Assembly: GCA_027405735.1 (NCBI GenBank)
Contig: JAPEHQ010000001.1
Span: 2,232,001-2,296,000, forward strand
Reading direction: 5' to 3'
Source of the DNA: Mucor racemosus
Lineage: Eukaryota > Mucoromycota > Mucoromycetes > Mucorales > Mucoraceae
Length of the DNA stretch: 64,000 bases
Below are positions 1 through 12,087 of the stretch, one piece after another. A program made the translations under genes and the position numbers. The stretch's first letter is position 1. The number at the start of each line of letters is the position of its first letter. Below the pieces are notes generated by a model. That model did not search any database and was not told the origin of the DNA. It saw only the letters and a list, made by a program, of their open reading frames with translations.

Positions 1-275
1 GCCTTATGATACATGTCAATCTAAAATCAGAAACATTCCATTGTCATTGTTATAAGCTATGAAAAATTTGATTTTTAATAATACAGCAATTAAATAAAAA
101 AACAAGATGATACTAAAATAGCATATGGTGAGTATTTAACATCTAATTAAGTTTGGTGTTAAAGTATTATGCTTTTACACTCTTTTAAATCCTGAGGCCA
201 ACACAACATCTTGGTCCTGTAATTTCTATCCATCAAAATGTGGCGATTTCCACGACACATTGCAGGCACCTTTCA
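1..275 (-). repeat. R2 dispersed repeat, fragment cut by the window edge
   Basis: Reading the minus strand, this stretch matches about 24060-24320 and 58370-58640. Shared landmarks are the run around ATCTTGGTCCTG and the AACAAGATGATA block. The part carrying the WD40-like exon would lie beyond position 1. No open gene is seen. Boundaries are approximate, by eye. Confidence 0.7.
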
Positions 276-929
276 TCAATCATGCTTATATACGATAATA
301 ACAATGCTTATCTCTACTTTATTTAGAGATAAGCCAACCAAACCACTCATGAAAGTTACAGGAATATACCAAAAGCGACCAATCGTGTAAACTTTGATCA
401 TTGCAAAATACAATTGATTTTATAGTGAATACATTTTTTATACTTAGTTTACAGTTTGCGAGTCACAAACATTATATTTGAGAATTCATAAATGTTTTCT
501 CATCATGGCCGGCTTCAATCAACTTGCTTCCAAACATTATCAGTCTTAATTTCACAGAATCAAATTGGCTCATTATTCTAATTTGGATATAACGTGTTTG
601 TGAAAAAGGTAAGATTCCACAAGAAAAAGGTGTGCTCTGTTCACGTGCTGCCTAATAACTGTTTTTTTTTTTCAATAATACGTACAGTTAAATGGTTGCA
701 AGATTAGATGCTAAGAATATTGATATGCAAGATCACAACATAAATGTGCCAGCAATTTTAGCTAATTTGCACTGCTAACTAATGCATCATTTTTTATAAT
801 TTAGATAAATTTGTATTTGATTTGTCTCGGCAGCATGGTAAATTTTTTCGACTATCAATTAAATATCAAATGCAATTACATAATAAAATAAATTATGGTC
901 TGAAGAATTGTATCTGCAATACATTTATG
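276..929. other. AT-rich intergenic stretch, nothing recognised
   Basis: No reading frame, RNA gene or repeat that I could match elsewhere in the window. Frames are short and interrupted. Confidence 0.5.
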
Positions 930-1168
930 CTGTTTTTTTAAAAAAAATAAGCCAAAGAATAAGCCAATAGGCATTACTATATGGGCACAAAAGGGCTTCA
1001 AATCAAGCACATGAGCTGAAATGTTTATGCCCATATAGGCAGTTTGATGAGCATATGAGCTGATCGAAAAGAAGTTAACCATATTCACTGAAGTGAAAAT
1101 TTACACCAAAAGTTTCAGCCCATATGAGCCGATCAATCCGCCAATGGGCTGACACATTTGGCCGTAGT
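930..1168. repeat. TIR-type element fragment with GCCCATAT motifs
   Basis: Several copies of near-palindromic GCCCATATG/GGGC motifs occur here. The stretch ends in GGCCGTAGTG, which matches the ends near 20229 (CACTACGGCC) and 58036 (GCCGCAGTGG). This looks like a terminal piece of a TIR DNA element abutting repeat R1. No transposase is visible. The family is not identified. Confidence 0.5.
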
Positions 1169-1169
1169 G

Positions 1170-2335
1170 TACTTGAAAAATTCAAAACTTTGAGCTTCAA
1201 TATTTCTGCAAAACATTAAGTTATACTAGCAACTTTTAATAATAAAACTGACTTGTTTTAAGGTACTCTATAACATATTGAAGTATGAAAAAATTCTGAG
1301 CACCTTTATTTTTTTTTCGTTTTTTTGACATTGTCGTAGTAGATTTCAAAATATTTGTGAAATCGAGCAATGCCTTTTTTACACTGATGTCATTAAACTC
1401 GTTGAGCTCTATCGGATTCAATTTAGTTTTTTTCAAAATATTGGTTTTTCGTGGAGATATCTTCAAAAATGTGTACAAAGAGAAACCTTCGTTTCTAGCT
1501 CCAATTTTTCCCTTATATACCCTCATCCCAAATTCTGAATTTGAAAAAAAATTGACAAAAATTGCGTTTTCTCTATGAAAAATGCAGCTAGAACGGTAAG
1601 TAATAGCTCGATCGATAGATAATTTTTTTTCAAATTACCTAAGTTACTTATATATAAAATATGCTTATAAAAAACGATGTTTATTTTTAAAAAACCTCCA
1701 AAATTTCAACCGCAATTTATGCAAAATTTAAAGTGAAACATTTGCCTGAATTTTGTTTAGATAGATGCAGAATCCAAAATTATACAAAAACCATTTAATA
1801 TACTAGGACTACTTACTTTGTAGCTCATGAGCATTTAAATGATTTTGTTTTTTTGATCGTTTTTTGGTTGATTTCACAAATCTATTTTGGAACTCAGTTA
1901 TCATAGGTTCTATGGTTCTAAGCTGTAATATGAACCATTATCTTGATATCTCGGTGAAAACTCAATATTTTTTGCTGAAGCAAAAAATGCAGAGTAGCTT
2001 TTAATTATACCTATCTTATGAATACAAAGAAATTATTAACACTTCAATTTAGGTGCTTAATTATTTATAATCGATTTTAGGTTAATTTATGATCAATGTT
2101 AGGTCAGTGCACTTATAGTCTTGTATTAACCTTTTTATTTCAAGATGGTTATCAGTAATAATAGAGGAAAGGTACATGTTGTGAAATTTTGACGGCAATC
2201 GGCTTAATATTGAGCAAGATATTTTGAGACTCTTCTTAAAATCGAGAAAAAAATCTTAACTCAAAACTCCATACTACAGTATTTCTCTTCGGGAGTTTAG
2301 ATTAGTACAGATAAGTTCATTTAGATTAACTCTTT
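1170..2335 (-). repeat. R1 dispersed repeat, copy A
   Basis: One of five copies in the window (A here; B 18006-20060; C 31821-32925; D 49880-52270; E 60961-62645). On the minus strand it holds a lysine-rich frame of about 96 codons (1236-1526) that begins MRVYKGK and ends FYY-stop, as in copy C. The flank toward 1170 is truncated at a TIR-like end. It may be a decayed transposable element; the class is unknown. Confidence 0.7.
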
Positions 2336-2349
2336 GAAATAATACTGGA

Positions 2350-2848
2350 TGTACTGAACTAGGTAGTATTTCCTCACATAATACATTAAAAGTCATCTGA
2401 TTTGAAACCATGCCATGCAATTCATATAAGATTATGAATATAAATCATAAATAACCAAGGGTATTCTAATGTATCAAATATATCGAGGGTATTCATAATG
2501 TGTTGTATTATAATTAAAAAAACCTAAAATTTCATGCAAATCAAATAGGAAAAGTAAGGGCTGTTCTGAACGTATAGTTGATAACTGAGAAGATTGCCAA
2601 AAACCAACTTAATAGCTGTGCTTGACCAGGCAAATCAAGAACTCAATGACCCAACAACATATTCAAAATTGCGGAATAACTGGCAGTCGACAAAATAACT
2701 GCCATATAAATATCAATAACCAAGTAATATAAATATAGAAGTAGAAATAGCATTCTATTATAGATTATCCATAGTTTAGTGAAGAAGGATTTAAACCGTA
2801 TTTCTTTTTAAGCTTTTTTTATAAAATTTATCACCCCTTTTTACTGCA
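2350..2848. mobile_element. Solo LTR-like element, family L2 (older copy)
   Basis: This is homologous to 19055-19537 in opposite orientation. Shared blocks include GATTTGAAACCATGC, AAGTAAGGGCTGTTCTGAA and the TTATCCATA...AAGAAGGATTT region. It starts TG and ends CA (ACTGCA). Flanks CTGGA and CTTTA are only similar, so the target duplication has decayed or the end is off by a few bases. Confidence 0.65.
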
Positions 2849-4045
2849 CTTTAGACTAATTTAATCTTTTCCAAATCCCCTTCTCATCATCTCCAAATCT
2901 CATTTTCATTTCATCCCAAACTTTACTTGTTTTATCTGAATTTAAAGTAGAAATACTGTATAATAGCTTGAGATTCAAGAGTTGTCTGTTAATGTATATA
3001 TACGATGCTATGCACATTTGACGTTAAAAATATATGCAATTTATTTAACTCGCATTTTTGTATTTATTTGCAAAAAACTGCTATGAAATAATCAGAATCA
3101 ATTTTGAAAAATAAATATATGGTATCTTTAATACATGAAAAGATATTTACTCAGAAGCACATTACTAAAAAGGGCTGCATAGTATTTCAACTGTTTTACT
3201 CCCTATATAAAACACCAACTGAATTGAATGTGTATGTAATAATAAAATTTCAAAACTGTAATATATCCTAAATTTTTGAAAAAGGTTCACATTTCATTCT
3301 CTCTATTTTTAAGGTTACTAAAACTGCGATAAAGGCAAAGAGCTTTATAGAATACAAGAATGCAGAAAGTATTACGTTTACAATGTCATTTTCATGCGTA
3401 TATACCTATTGTTTAGTAGTTTGATTAGCTGTCGAAGAGCCTATATTACTCTATAACGACAAATGATTCTTTGGAAAATGTTACTACTGTTATTGAAATA
3501 TGTATAATCTAGAAAGTGTATATAATTGATTCTATCACACATTTGTAACAAGTAGATTATACTATTATAAAAATTTAATTTAAAGTTTAAAATGATATTA
3601 TAAAATTGATCATTTTGATCGGCATTAATGAAGGTACTTTGCATGTGCATGATAAAAGCAAAATTAAAAGCAAAATCAGCAATGCACGAAACATTCGCTT
3701 TGTGGCATCGTCTTTACAAATGTAACGTATTTCATGTGTTTGAAATGCACAAAATTTATTTGTGGTAAATGCCAAGATCATATGAGCAACGCTTGATACA
3801 AGGTTAATCAGCAATTACCTCGCAATTTTCTAAACAGCATTGGGTTGACAGTTTACATTTCAGCAACTAAAAGTTAGCGTTTGATTATATTATCATCTTT
3901 CTCTTGGCAGCTTGAAATTAATGATTGATAAGATAATCATTTTAAGCTACAAGTAATTTTATCGATGAGTCTAGTCTATTGATGATCCCATCCAATAATG
4001 TCTTATAAAACAATGTGGCACCATGCGTTGGTAGTAGTGTTTAGA
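2849..4045. other. Intergenic, nothing recognised
   Basis: AT-rich, with scattered short frames on both strands and no family resemblance. Frames at 3441-3814 on the minus strand lack splice continuity and look like chance. Confidence 0.45.
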
Positions 4046-4500
4046 TTTTAGCGTATAGGATATCAAAATTGATATTAATGACGATGATTTCGTTAATGCA
4101 AGACATGTGCTTGATTTACCCAAACTAACGGTTCGATCCTCTATGTATACTGATCTCGATAAATTTTATAATCTTGATGGCTTTATCAAGGAGTGGATTA
4201 AAATAATAACTGAAAATGATCGAAACACCATCTCAAGTTAATCATTTATATTCCGTCAACATCAACTGGGAGTGTACAACCACAATTGTGATGATCTGGA
4301 AGAACGTTAAGACGATATTAAATGTTGTACAACGTGTTAAAACTATATATTAATTTAGCACCCGTTTATTGATGCTTATAAAGACAGTACTAATGTTACG
4401 GGTACATGCGAAATGAAAAGAAAAATCACTAGTGCTTTACTCAACAAATTTGAGAGTTGAAATAACATCACGTTAATCTCATTTTGTAGATCATCATTTG
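4046..4500 (+). pseudogene. Possible relic of a protein-coding gene
   Basis: Three successive stretches with protein-like composition lie in different frames: about 4070-4242 (acidic, with DLDKFYNLDGFIKEW), about 4235-4355, and about 4365-4460 (ending LLNKFES-stop). No splice signals join them. This fits an old gene or element copy broken by frameshifts. I do not recognise the family, and chance open frames are possible. Confidence 0.25.
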
Positions 4501-4848
4501 AACCCATTGTATGAGAAAGGAGTCTTATAAATCAATGACAATAGTTTTTTTCACAATTTTTCAATGCTGCAAATAATCGATGCAAATCCCACAAGATCTT
4601 GAAATTAAAGGGGCCGCTAGATTCATAGATGATGCCTATGCCGTGTAACGGTATGATCCGAAGACTTTGTGTCGCCACGAAATGAACCAAACGAGTTAAT
4701 AGTAAAACGGAACAAGATCTGATAAGCAAAATGTATATTATTATATTCCAAAAAAACGGTAGTTTTTTTTTATTTAATTAATTATCTTGAAAAATAACAT
4801 CAATTTCCAAGGAAAAGATGTGTAAAAGATATAGAATTTAGATATTTC

Positions 4849-6253
4849 TTAACAAAAAGTGTTTGTATAGAGTACTTCAGACTTTCTGAAGCCATTAAAC
4901 TGAGAGGCAGCACAAATGGTATAAGCACCCATATTCTCATAGTAGAGCCAATCTCCTGGTTCAAGTTTAGGCAAACGAACAGATTTGTTCAAACAATCAA
5001 TAGAATCACAAGTAGGTCCCCAAACACTACTTTCATATTGAGCTTCAGGGAGATCTTGACCAAACGTAAACAATTCATCCTTCATCAACACCTTTGGGTG
5101 CACAACTTGATGATCGAAAATGATACAATTGAAGGAACCATACATACCATCATTGACGTAGTACATGTATTCTGGGTTAGTATTAGTAGTAACCTGAGAT
5201 GAAGGAGAACTATCTACAGATTGTTCAATAAGAGCCATGTTGGTTCTTCTACCAATAATGTTGGCAGTAAGAGTAAAAGCCGAAGCAACATAATAACGAC
5301 CAGGTTCAGCAATGACACGAATATCCTTGGGAAACAAACGATCAACAATAGGGCCCAATACAGCGGCTACCTTCTCAAATGTGATTCCATCTTTAACATC
5401 GGCACCGGGGAAACCACCTCCAACATCAAGGAATTTAAAGTCGTAACCCATAGATTTAGCTTGATCAAAGACATTCTTTGCGCGAACAACAGCATCACCA
5501 AAAGCGTTTTCATCAAGACAACCACTACCAACATGGAAGCTGACACCAACAACATTCAAGTTTAACTCTTTAGCAGTTTCCAATAAATGTTGAACAGTAT
5601 GTAATGGGGCACCAAATTTAAGTCCTAACTGACACAATGACATGGAATCATCTGTCAATATACGCAAGACGAGTTCAGCATCGGGGTAATACTTTTTAAT
5701 CTTGAAAAGCTCTTCAGCGTTATCAAATGTCATACGACTAACATTTTGTTGGGCAGAATAACGAATAAAAGAAGCTTGCTTACAAGGATTAGCATAAATG
5801 ATGCGACTGGGGTCAACACCAACATCTAATACTTGTTGAATTTCTTGCTTGGAAGCACAATCAAAGCCGCAGCCTAAAGAAGCCAATAATTGGACGACCA
5901 TGGGATCAGGATTACACTTGATAGCTTTTTTTGGAGGGGGGGGGGGGTTGTATTAGTATATAGTTTTATCAGTGATAAAAACCTCTCGACTTACCATAAA
6001 ATGGTTGAATTCTAGGAAGCAAAGTCTTCCAACGAATATGCTGGCGAACAATTTCACCTAAATCAGCAACAAAGAAGGCATTTTCTTGGTCAGATTCCCA
6101 TTTCTGGTTTGTAATGGATTCAAGTCTTTGTTGAAAAACCTCAGAGATAGAGCGATTATAAACATTGACATCTGGAGAAGTAGGGACGGCCTTGAAGAGA
6201 GCACCAACATTGTAAGGAGGATTGATAACAACAGTTTCGAGATCAGTGTGCAT
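4849..6253 (-). CDS. SPE1: Ornithine decarboxylase
   Basis: Catalyses PLP-dependent decarboxylation of ornithine to putrescine, the first committed step of polyamine synthesis; cytosolic, active as a homodimer in this family. Two exons, 6253-5995 and 5924-4849, joined in phase 1, give 444 aa, close to fungal ODCs. Landmarks: [11 protein letters not shown] with the PLP lysine at about residue 89, HVGSGC, the glycine-rich [19 protein letters not shown], and WGPTCDSID with the catalytic cysteine at about 392. The intron has a C-rich tract just before its acceptor. Start chosen at the first ATG, followed by a continuous family-like N-terminus. A TATA-like box lies about 70 bp upstream. A DNA match cannot separate ODC from a very close decarboxylase paralogue, but the CD motif strongly favours ODC. 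Confidence 0.96.
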
Positions 6254-6997
6254 TTTGAGAGATTTAAAAAAGAGTTAATAAAAAAGATAAAATAAGAAAG
6301 ATTTGAGTGATTTGAGAGGATTATTTATATAAACTGAGGTTTATATTTTCTTGTGTAGTATGTGAGATATTTTCTCGTGAGTTGTTTGTGTGTGTATGTT
6401 CGCCTTTTAAGATAAAAGCGGGTTTTGGAGAGAGCAGGAGGAGGAGGACGAGGAGGTTGATGATAGGTTTTTTTTAGCTTGATTTGGTATTCTACTAAAA
6501 AAAACTGAGATGTGGGTTGATGTTATATGAGAAATAACAGGAAATAGTTAAGAGCTTTGATTAAGAGGGTTTAATGAATTAAGAAGTTTCAAGAAAGCCA
6601 AGGAGGGAAGCCTCGCCGGTCAAATAAACTGTCTACAAGTCTTGTTTCTGAGGCCGTGATGGGCAAGGACGGACTGAGCGGTATTGCAGTCCGATAAAGG
6701 TTAAAGGTTTAAAAAAAGGGTTATTTATATAGAACTGAAAATACTTTATAAAGGAGTATTACAGTAATAATTAATTATGAAAAAAGTGAGAGGTAAAAAA
6801 AAGTGCGTTTTTTTTGTTTTGTTTAAAAAATGAGGTTCTTTTGCCTTGAGAGAGGTTTTTTTTTTGGGGGAAAAAAGAAAAAGAGAAAAGAGAGAGTGGG
6901 GGAGAGAAGAAGGAAAAAGATTAAATAGAAAAAAAAAGTTTTTCATTTGTGTCGCTTTCAATTATGAAGGCGCTTGAATGCGATTGTATGTGTTTTA
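6254..6997. other. Intergenic between ODC (start) and COQ1 (end)
   Basis: Contains the ODC upstream region and COQ1 3' flank. 6780-6935 is low-complexity purine-rich sequence (T/C-rich on the minus strand). No other gene seen. Confidence 0.6.
6322..6331 (-). promoter_or_regulatory. TATA-like box of ornithine decarboxylase
   Basis: The minus strand reads TATATAAATA about 70 bp upstream of the ODC ATG, a plausible core promoter position. No experimental support. Confidence 0.5.
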
Positions 6998-8537
6998 TTA
7001 TGATCTACGGGTTAATAATTTTTCTGTTATTTGAATTAATGCTGATCTAGCATCAGAAGCTGGTAATTTATAAAGGGCATCAGTAGCTAATTTACAATGA
7101 ACCTCTGCTAATTTCAAGGTCTTTTTCAACCCATCGCTTTGATAAACCAAGTCTCTTGCCTGCATTGATGTATATAAATAAATCATGTATGATATAAAAT
7201 CGCCTATTCAATGAAACTTTGTATTTACCTTTTCTTCATCTCCTTTGACAGAGAATTTTCTTTTAATTAAAGGCTCCAACTCTGGATATTCCTCCCATGC
7301 AAATAAAACGGGTGCTGTAGCTAATCCCAATTTAAGATCTGCTCCAGATGGTTTACCGAGTTCTGCTGCTGTCACTGTAAAATCAAGCATATCATCCACA
7401 AGCTATATAAATGGAAATGTTACAGGGGTTGAATTTGTTTTATTATTATTTTCTTCGTATTACCTGAAAGGCTAGACCCAAATTCTTTCCAAAATCATAT
7501 GCAACTGTAGCCACATCTTTAGTTGAACCACCCAACACAGCGGATGCTTTACAACTTTGTGCAATCAAACTGCCGGTTTTCATGTATGTTTTTTCCATGT
7601 AATGATCAAACGTACTCAATTTTTTCACCTTTCCTGATTCTCCTTCTTTAGTGTTACTCAATTGCATAAATTCACCTTCTACTAAATTTGCGATACATAT
7701 AGTCATTAATTCAATACATTCAGCATTTCGAAGTCTTGCTAATGCCAAAGATGCTCTTGCTAATAAGAAATCACCGCCCAAAACTGCCATTTTGTTACCA
7801 AATGAAGCATTAGCTGATGGTAAATTTCTACGAGTCATGGAAGCATCAATCACATCATCGTGTAATAATGATGCTGTATGAATCATCTCGGATATTTCTG
7901 CTAATCTACGTTGTGTGGGTAAAATGATGCATCCTTGATCGGTTACAGAAGGTGTATAATGTAATTTACGATCAAAAACATCGTTTGTTGTGATATTCTT
8001 TAAGCCGTGTGAGATGGGTGTATCAATTGATTTGTAATCAATGTTGCTGGCAAGTGATTTCTTGTCTGCGATACTAGTTGCTTGTGCAATCAAAAGAACC
8101 AAGAGGGGTCTAACATGTTTACCTTCTCCACTAAAATAATGTCTCGCGACAGTATTTAAAAATGGATGTCCACTACCTAGTAATTTAGAGATGTTGGCTT
8201 TGATTTCTTTCAAATCATCTCCAACTAATTTAGCTGGGTCAATTATGCGATTTTCACTATCTTTGACTAAACTTTGAGCTTCACTGAGTGCTTGATTCCA
8301 ATTTGAAGCTTCTCCTGTAAAAGGCGTATCCACAGGTTTGGTGATATTACGAAGGGGAGGCGATTCTAATACTGTACTCTTGAATGAATTGAGTCCATGA
8401 GCTATCTTTTCAAAGGCGGAAGTATCACTTTCTTTAGTGGGTGTAGCTAATAATGTACGCGTTGTATGTAAACTGGCCGTAATACCTGCTCTATGGTATA
8501 TAGGTAAAAACACCTTTGATTGACGTACAACAAACAT
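6998..8537 (-). CDS. COQ1: Mitochondrial trans-polyprenyl diphosphate synthase (ubiquinone side chain)
   Basis: Builds the long isoprenoid tail of coenzyme Q from IPP and an allylic diphosphate, in the mitochondrial matrix. Three exons (8537-7464, 7402-7229, 7159-6998), all joined in phase 0, give 469 aa, close to yeast Coq1. The first aspartate motif is LLHDDVID at about residues 224-231 and the second is LVDDMLD at about 359-365; the GEGKHVRPLL stretch is the conserved substrate region. The N-terminus is basic and rich in S/T/R with few acids, as expected for mitochondrial import. The product chain length (hexa-, nona- or decaprenyl) cannot be told from sequence. A linker of about 50 residues around 178-212 is less typical. 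Confidence 0.95.
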
Positions 8538-9567
8538 TTTGGTTATTTATGCAAGAATGATGTGTGTAATGAAAAAAATGAAAAAAGTAATAATCTATTG
8601 AGATATACACCCCCACCCCTCCCTCCTTGATGAATAGACAAGGGCAGGAGGCTTTGTTTTATATCAAATGTCAAAAAGTCACAGAATGAACGGTAAAATT
8701 AATGTGCCAAAACACTGTACCTTGAGCTATTATTATTCCTTTAGATGGCTGCTCAAGCACAAAATGATAAACCTAAAATTATTAGATGATAATTCAGATG
8801 CTATACAGCTCATACAACTAAATGATTTAATGATATCGTTTTTTTTTGTTCTATCAAAATATTTTAAAAATATTTATAAAATTCAAAAAAAAAGTTGTGT
8901 TTATATTTCAAAACAGGAGCGTCGACATTTTTCAATAGTAAACATATGACTATCAATAGCTCAAAATATAACCCTTGCTTACAGCTTCATTTTGATGTAT
9001 TGCTTACCAATTTATCCTAAAAACTGCCTTTTGGAGACGCCTTTGAATGCGTATTTTCGATGTATCTTTTTCCGGATGAAGACGGAACATCTACTGCAAT
9101 TTGTTTTCTACAAAAAGTAGATACCCTGAACAAGAGTATAATTACATTTCGGCCAAATACACGTAACTTAAGAGACACTTGATCGTTTCTGTGGAAGTGC
9201 GCACGTCCATTTTACATCACGCTTTCGTCAGGCGTGATTGTGTGTTTGTGTGCTTGTGTGTTTATATCAGGTCAAAAATAGACATAAGCGCTTTTCCATC
9301 TATAAATCACATGGCTGCTGGTGCCATTTCCCCAACTCCATAATGTCAAATGTTTACGGAAAGAACGGTTAAATAAATCTACCCATTTGATCATATAGAT
9401 TAGATCGGCGCTATCGATTCTTCCTGTCAGGAAGAAAAGTTGTGAGTAATAAAAAGGTTGTTCCATGAGTTGCTTCCTTTTTCCCTTTTTCTATCTGTTT
9501 AGTCCCCCTTCTTTCCTTTTTTCATCAATTGCCATTATCTTCATCATCAGGCAAATAACCGCAAGAA
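8538..9567. other. Divergent intergenic region between COQ1 and the elongase
   Basis: Holds the upstream regions of both genes. Frames at 8668-8949 (+) and 9272-9466 (-) are open but have no recognisable motifs and no splice partners, so I leave them uncalled. The segment just before 9568 is CT-rich, typical of a fungal promoter. Confidence 0.5.
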
Positions 9568-10664
9568 ATGTTTACCCTTGAGTTTAGTGCAGAAAGGCCT
9601 TTTGGTATATATTTATTTGATTATTTCGATCAATTGTACACAATGATCGTCGGTCAATCTGCCAAAAATTTCCACTTTGTTCAAGGCGTCACTCCTCTTT
9701 CAACTCTGCATGAAGGTAAGTTTCATTGTTTTTGTGTGTGTATTCACACTAAATAAACAATCAATCACAGTGATAATTGGCTGCGTTACCTATTTTACTG
9801 TCATCTTTGGAGGTCAATACTTGCTCTCGAATACATCACCCGTCAAATGCAAAATGATTAACCAAATCCACAATGTCTTTTTAACCATTGTTTCATTTGT
9901 ACTTTTGGTTTTGCTGATTGAACAACTTGTGCCCAAATTGGTTAATCAAGGTTTGTATTTTACTATTTGTTCTGAGGATGCTTGGACGCAAGAGCTGGAA
10001 TTATTGTATTATTTGAATTATTTGGTCAAATATTATGAATTGGTTGATACTGTATTTTTGGTCATTAAGAAAAAAAAGCTCGGTAAAGCTTGTTTTATAT
10101 ATATTGTGGATTAGCGATTTATATACTAAATGCCATTGTTCTGTATAGAATTCCTTCATTATTTCCACCATAGCATGACTATGGCCTTGTGTTACACTCA
10201 ATTAGTTGGTAGAACCACTGTAGTAAGTTATACATTTTCTGATGGCTTTGAAAAAAATCTAAGATTTTTGCATAATTTACATATAGTCATGGGTGCCTAT
10301 CGCTCTTAATTTGACAGTGCATGTGCTTATGTATTACTACTACTTCCGAACTGCTTCGGGAGCAAAGATTTGGTGGAAACAGTATTTAACTACTATGCAA
10401 ATCATTCAATTCGTTATTGATTTGTTTGTCATTTATGCTTGTACCTACTCTTATTATGCTTTTACATATACCGCTTTTATGCCAAATTTTGGTGATTGTT
10501 CTGGCACAGAAAGTGCTGCTGCATTTGGTTGTGCCATCTTGACTTCTTACTTGTTTTTGTTTATTAATTTCTATAGAATTACATATAACAAGAAGAAGGC
10601 TGCAGCTGCTAAAAAAGCTCTTGTTGGTGGTAGAAAAGAATCTATCAAAAGCAAAAAGATATAA
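9568..10664 (+). CDS. ELO-family very-long-chain fatty acid elongase (3-ketoacyl-CoA synthase)
   Basis: An ER membrane condensing enzyme that adds malonyl-CoA to acyl-CoA in the elongation cycle. Four exons (9568-9715, 9771-10082, 10149-10222, 10287-10664) give 303 aa with continuous frame. The diagnostic HxxHH histidine box appears as FLHYFHHSMT at about residues 155-164. The upstream KYYELVDTVFLVIKKK matches the family KxxExxDTxF motif, and MYYYYF follows. Several hydrophobic segments fit a multi-pass protein. The C-terminus is lysine-rich (ends SKKI), with KKxx-like ER retrieval character. The chain-length class (saturated, mono- or polyunsaturated substrate) cannot be settled. Length is slightly below yeast Elo2/Elo3. 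Confidence 0.95.
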
Positions 10665-12087
10665 TCGATAAGCCTTTTCTTCTCCCCCCCCCCTCTCCAC
10701 AAAAACATCTAATTGTATCGCTATCATAGAATGCTATTTTTAAAATTTTATACAACATATTTACTCATTATTTTTCCCTTTTTTTTTTTTTTTTTGTTAT
10801 TTTCACATATTAATAAACATCCATATCTTTTCTTTTTGATGATAATTCATATTTGAAATTAGTAATTTAATCTTGGTAAACTAAAGCACCATTTTATTTT
10901 AGTTTTTTCAACATGTGGAACATGATTTACTGCTTTAAAATCGGTTGCTTCCTCCGATAGATTCACTGTTTTTGATTTTAGTCAATACTATTCCAGCATG
11001 TGAATTTATACAAATTAGGCTTTGATTTCACGCTTAAATTATGAATGTATTATGGTAGGTTTCAATCAATATGAATGTACAGAATTCTTGCCACATGCCC
11101 CTGATTTTCTTTTTCGTAATACAATATAGTGAAACGTGTTAAAAAATCATCCAATATTGGCGTTAACAACGGTACGTTTTTTTTTTTTTTTTGTTTTTTT
11201 TTTTGGAAATCGTTCGATCTGTGATTGTATGGAAATAAATAGACATGATGTGCGTGTCGTGTATGCTATGCTGAAACCGTTTGTTTCATTAAAAGTCAGT
11301 TTGAATATAACGTTTAATTTAGTTTGACATATATCTTGAAATGAATTTGTACAACCAGAATCGAATTTGTTGATTTTGTCACTAAAGAATTTAGAGAAAA
11401 AAAAACATTATGTTGTAAAACTAGTGAGGATACATGAGATACTAGATAAGTATGGTAGATATATGAGGATTATTAAACTGAAACAATTGCTTGATGATGA
11501 TTAGTTATGTCTACAATGAAATGTTCCTGGTTGATGTGAAGGATGTCAAAAGATTCGGCATTTAAAAAATGTTCTGGGCTGATTTATATGTTCCAGATCA
11601 GCTTTACAACACCTTTAAAGGGTTTTTTCAGCTATCCAAAATAACGTTATACATAATAACAGCATTGGATATCATTTGAAATGGTATCAAACACATAACT
11701 TTATTTTTAGTTTATAAAAAAATTATAAAAATGTGCATGTATCTCTATTTGTAAATTAATATATGGTCAGTTGTAATGGGGGCCCGACCTGTCAAAAATT
11801 AGGCTAGGGTTCACTTGCAAATGATAAACCTGGCGTAAATTGTACAACTATAACATTTAATTTCTTTACAAATTATGAATTTCGCCACTTGTTTTTTCTA
11901 AATTAAATAATTTGATATATTTTTTTTATTTATTTAAAGGAGTAATATTGTTGACAGGTAAAATATAAAGATTTTGTAAATACATTTTTTTTTTATATAT
12001 ATATATACGTCAATATTGTATATATGTATAATTTCATATGTAAAAAAAAAGGAAAATAGAGATTGTTATATAAAAATAATAAATTAT
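10665..12087. other. Convergent intergenic region, AT-rich
   Basis: 3' flanks of the elongase and the kelch protein, with T-runs near 10781-10796 and 11168-11202. No gene, RNA or matched repeat was found in about 1.4 kb. Confidence 0.5.

Noticed and set aside
3441..3814. Two overlapping minus-strand frames
   Set aside because: No splice sites or motifs. The hydrophobic/poly-leucine run is composition noise.
8668..8949. Plus-strand frame of 93 codons upstream of COQ1
   Set aside because: No motif, no splice partner and AT-driven composition. It sits in the divergent promoter region.
9272..9466. Minus-strand 64-codon frame upstream of the elongase
   Set aside because: Well-formed length but no family resemblance, no hydrophobic or charged pattern of note, and no splice continuation. 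Could be reconsidered with RNA data.
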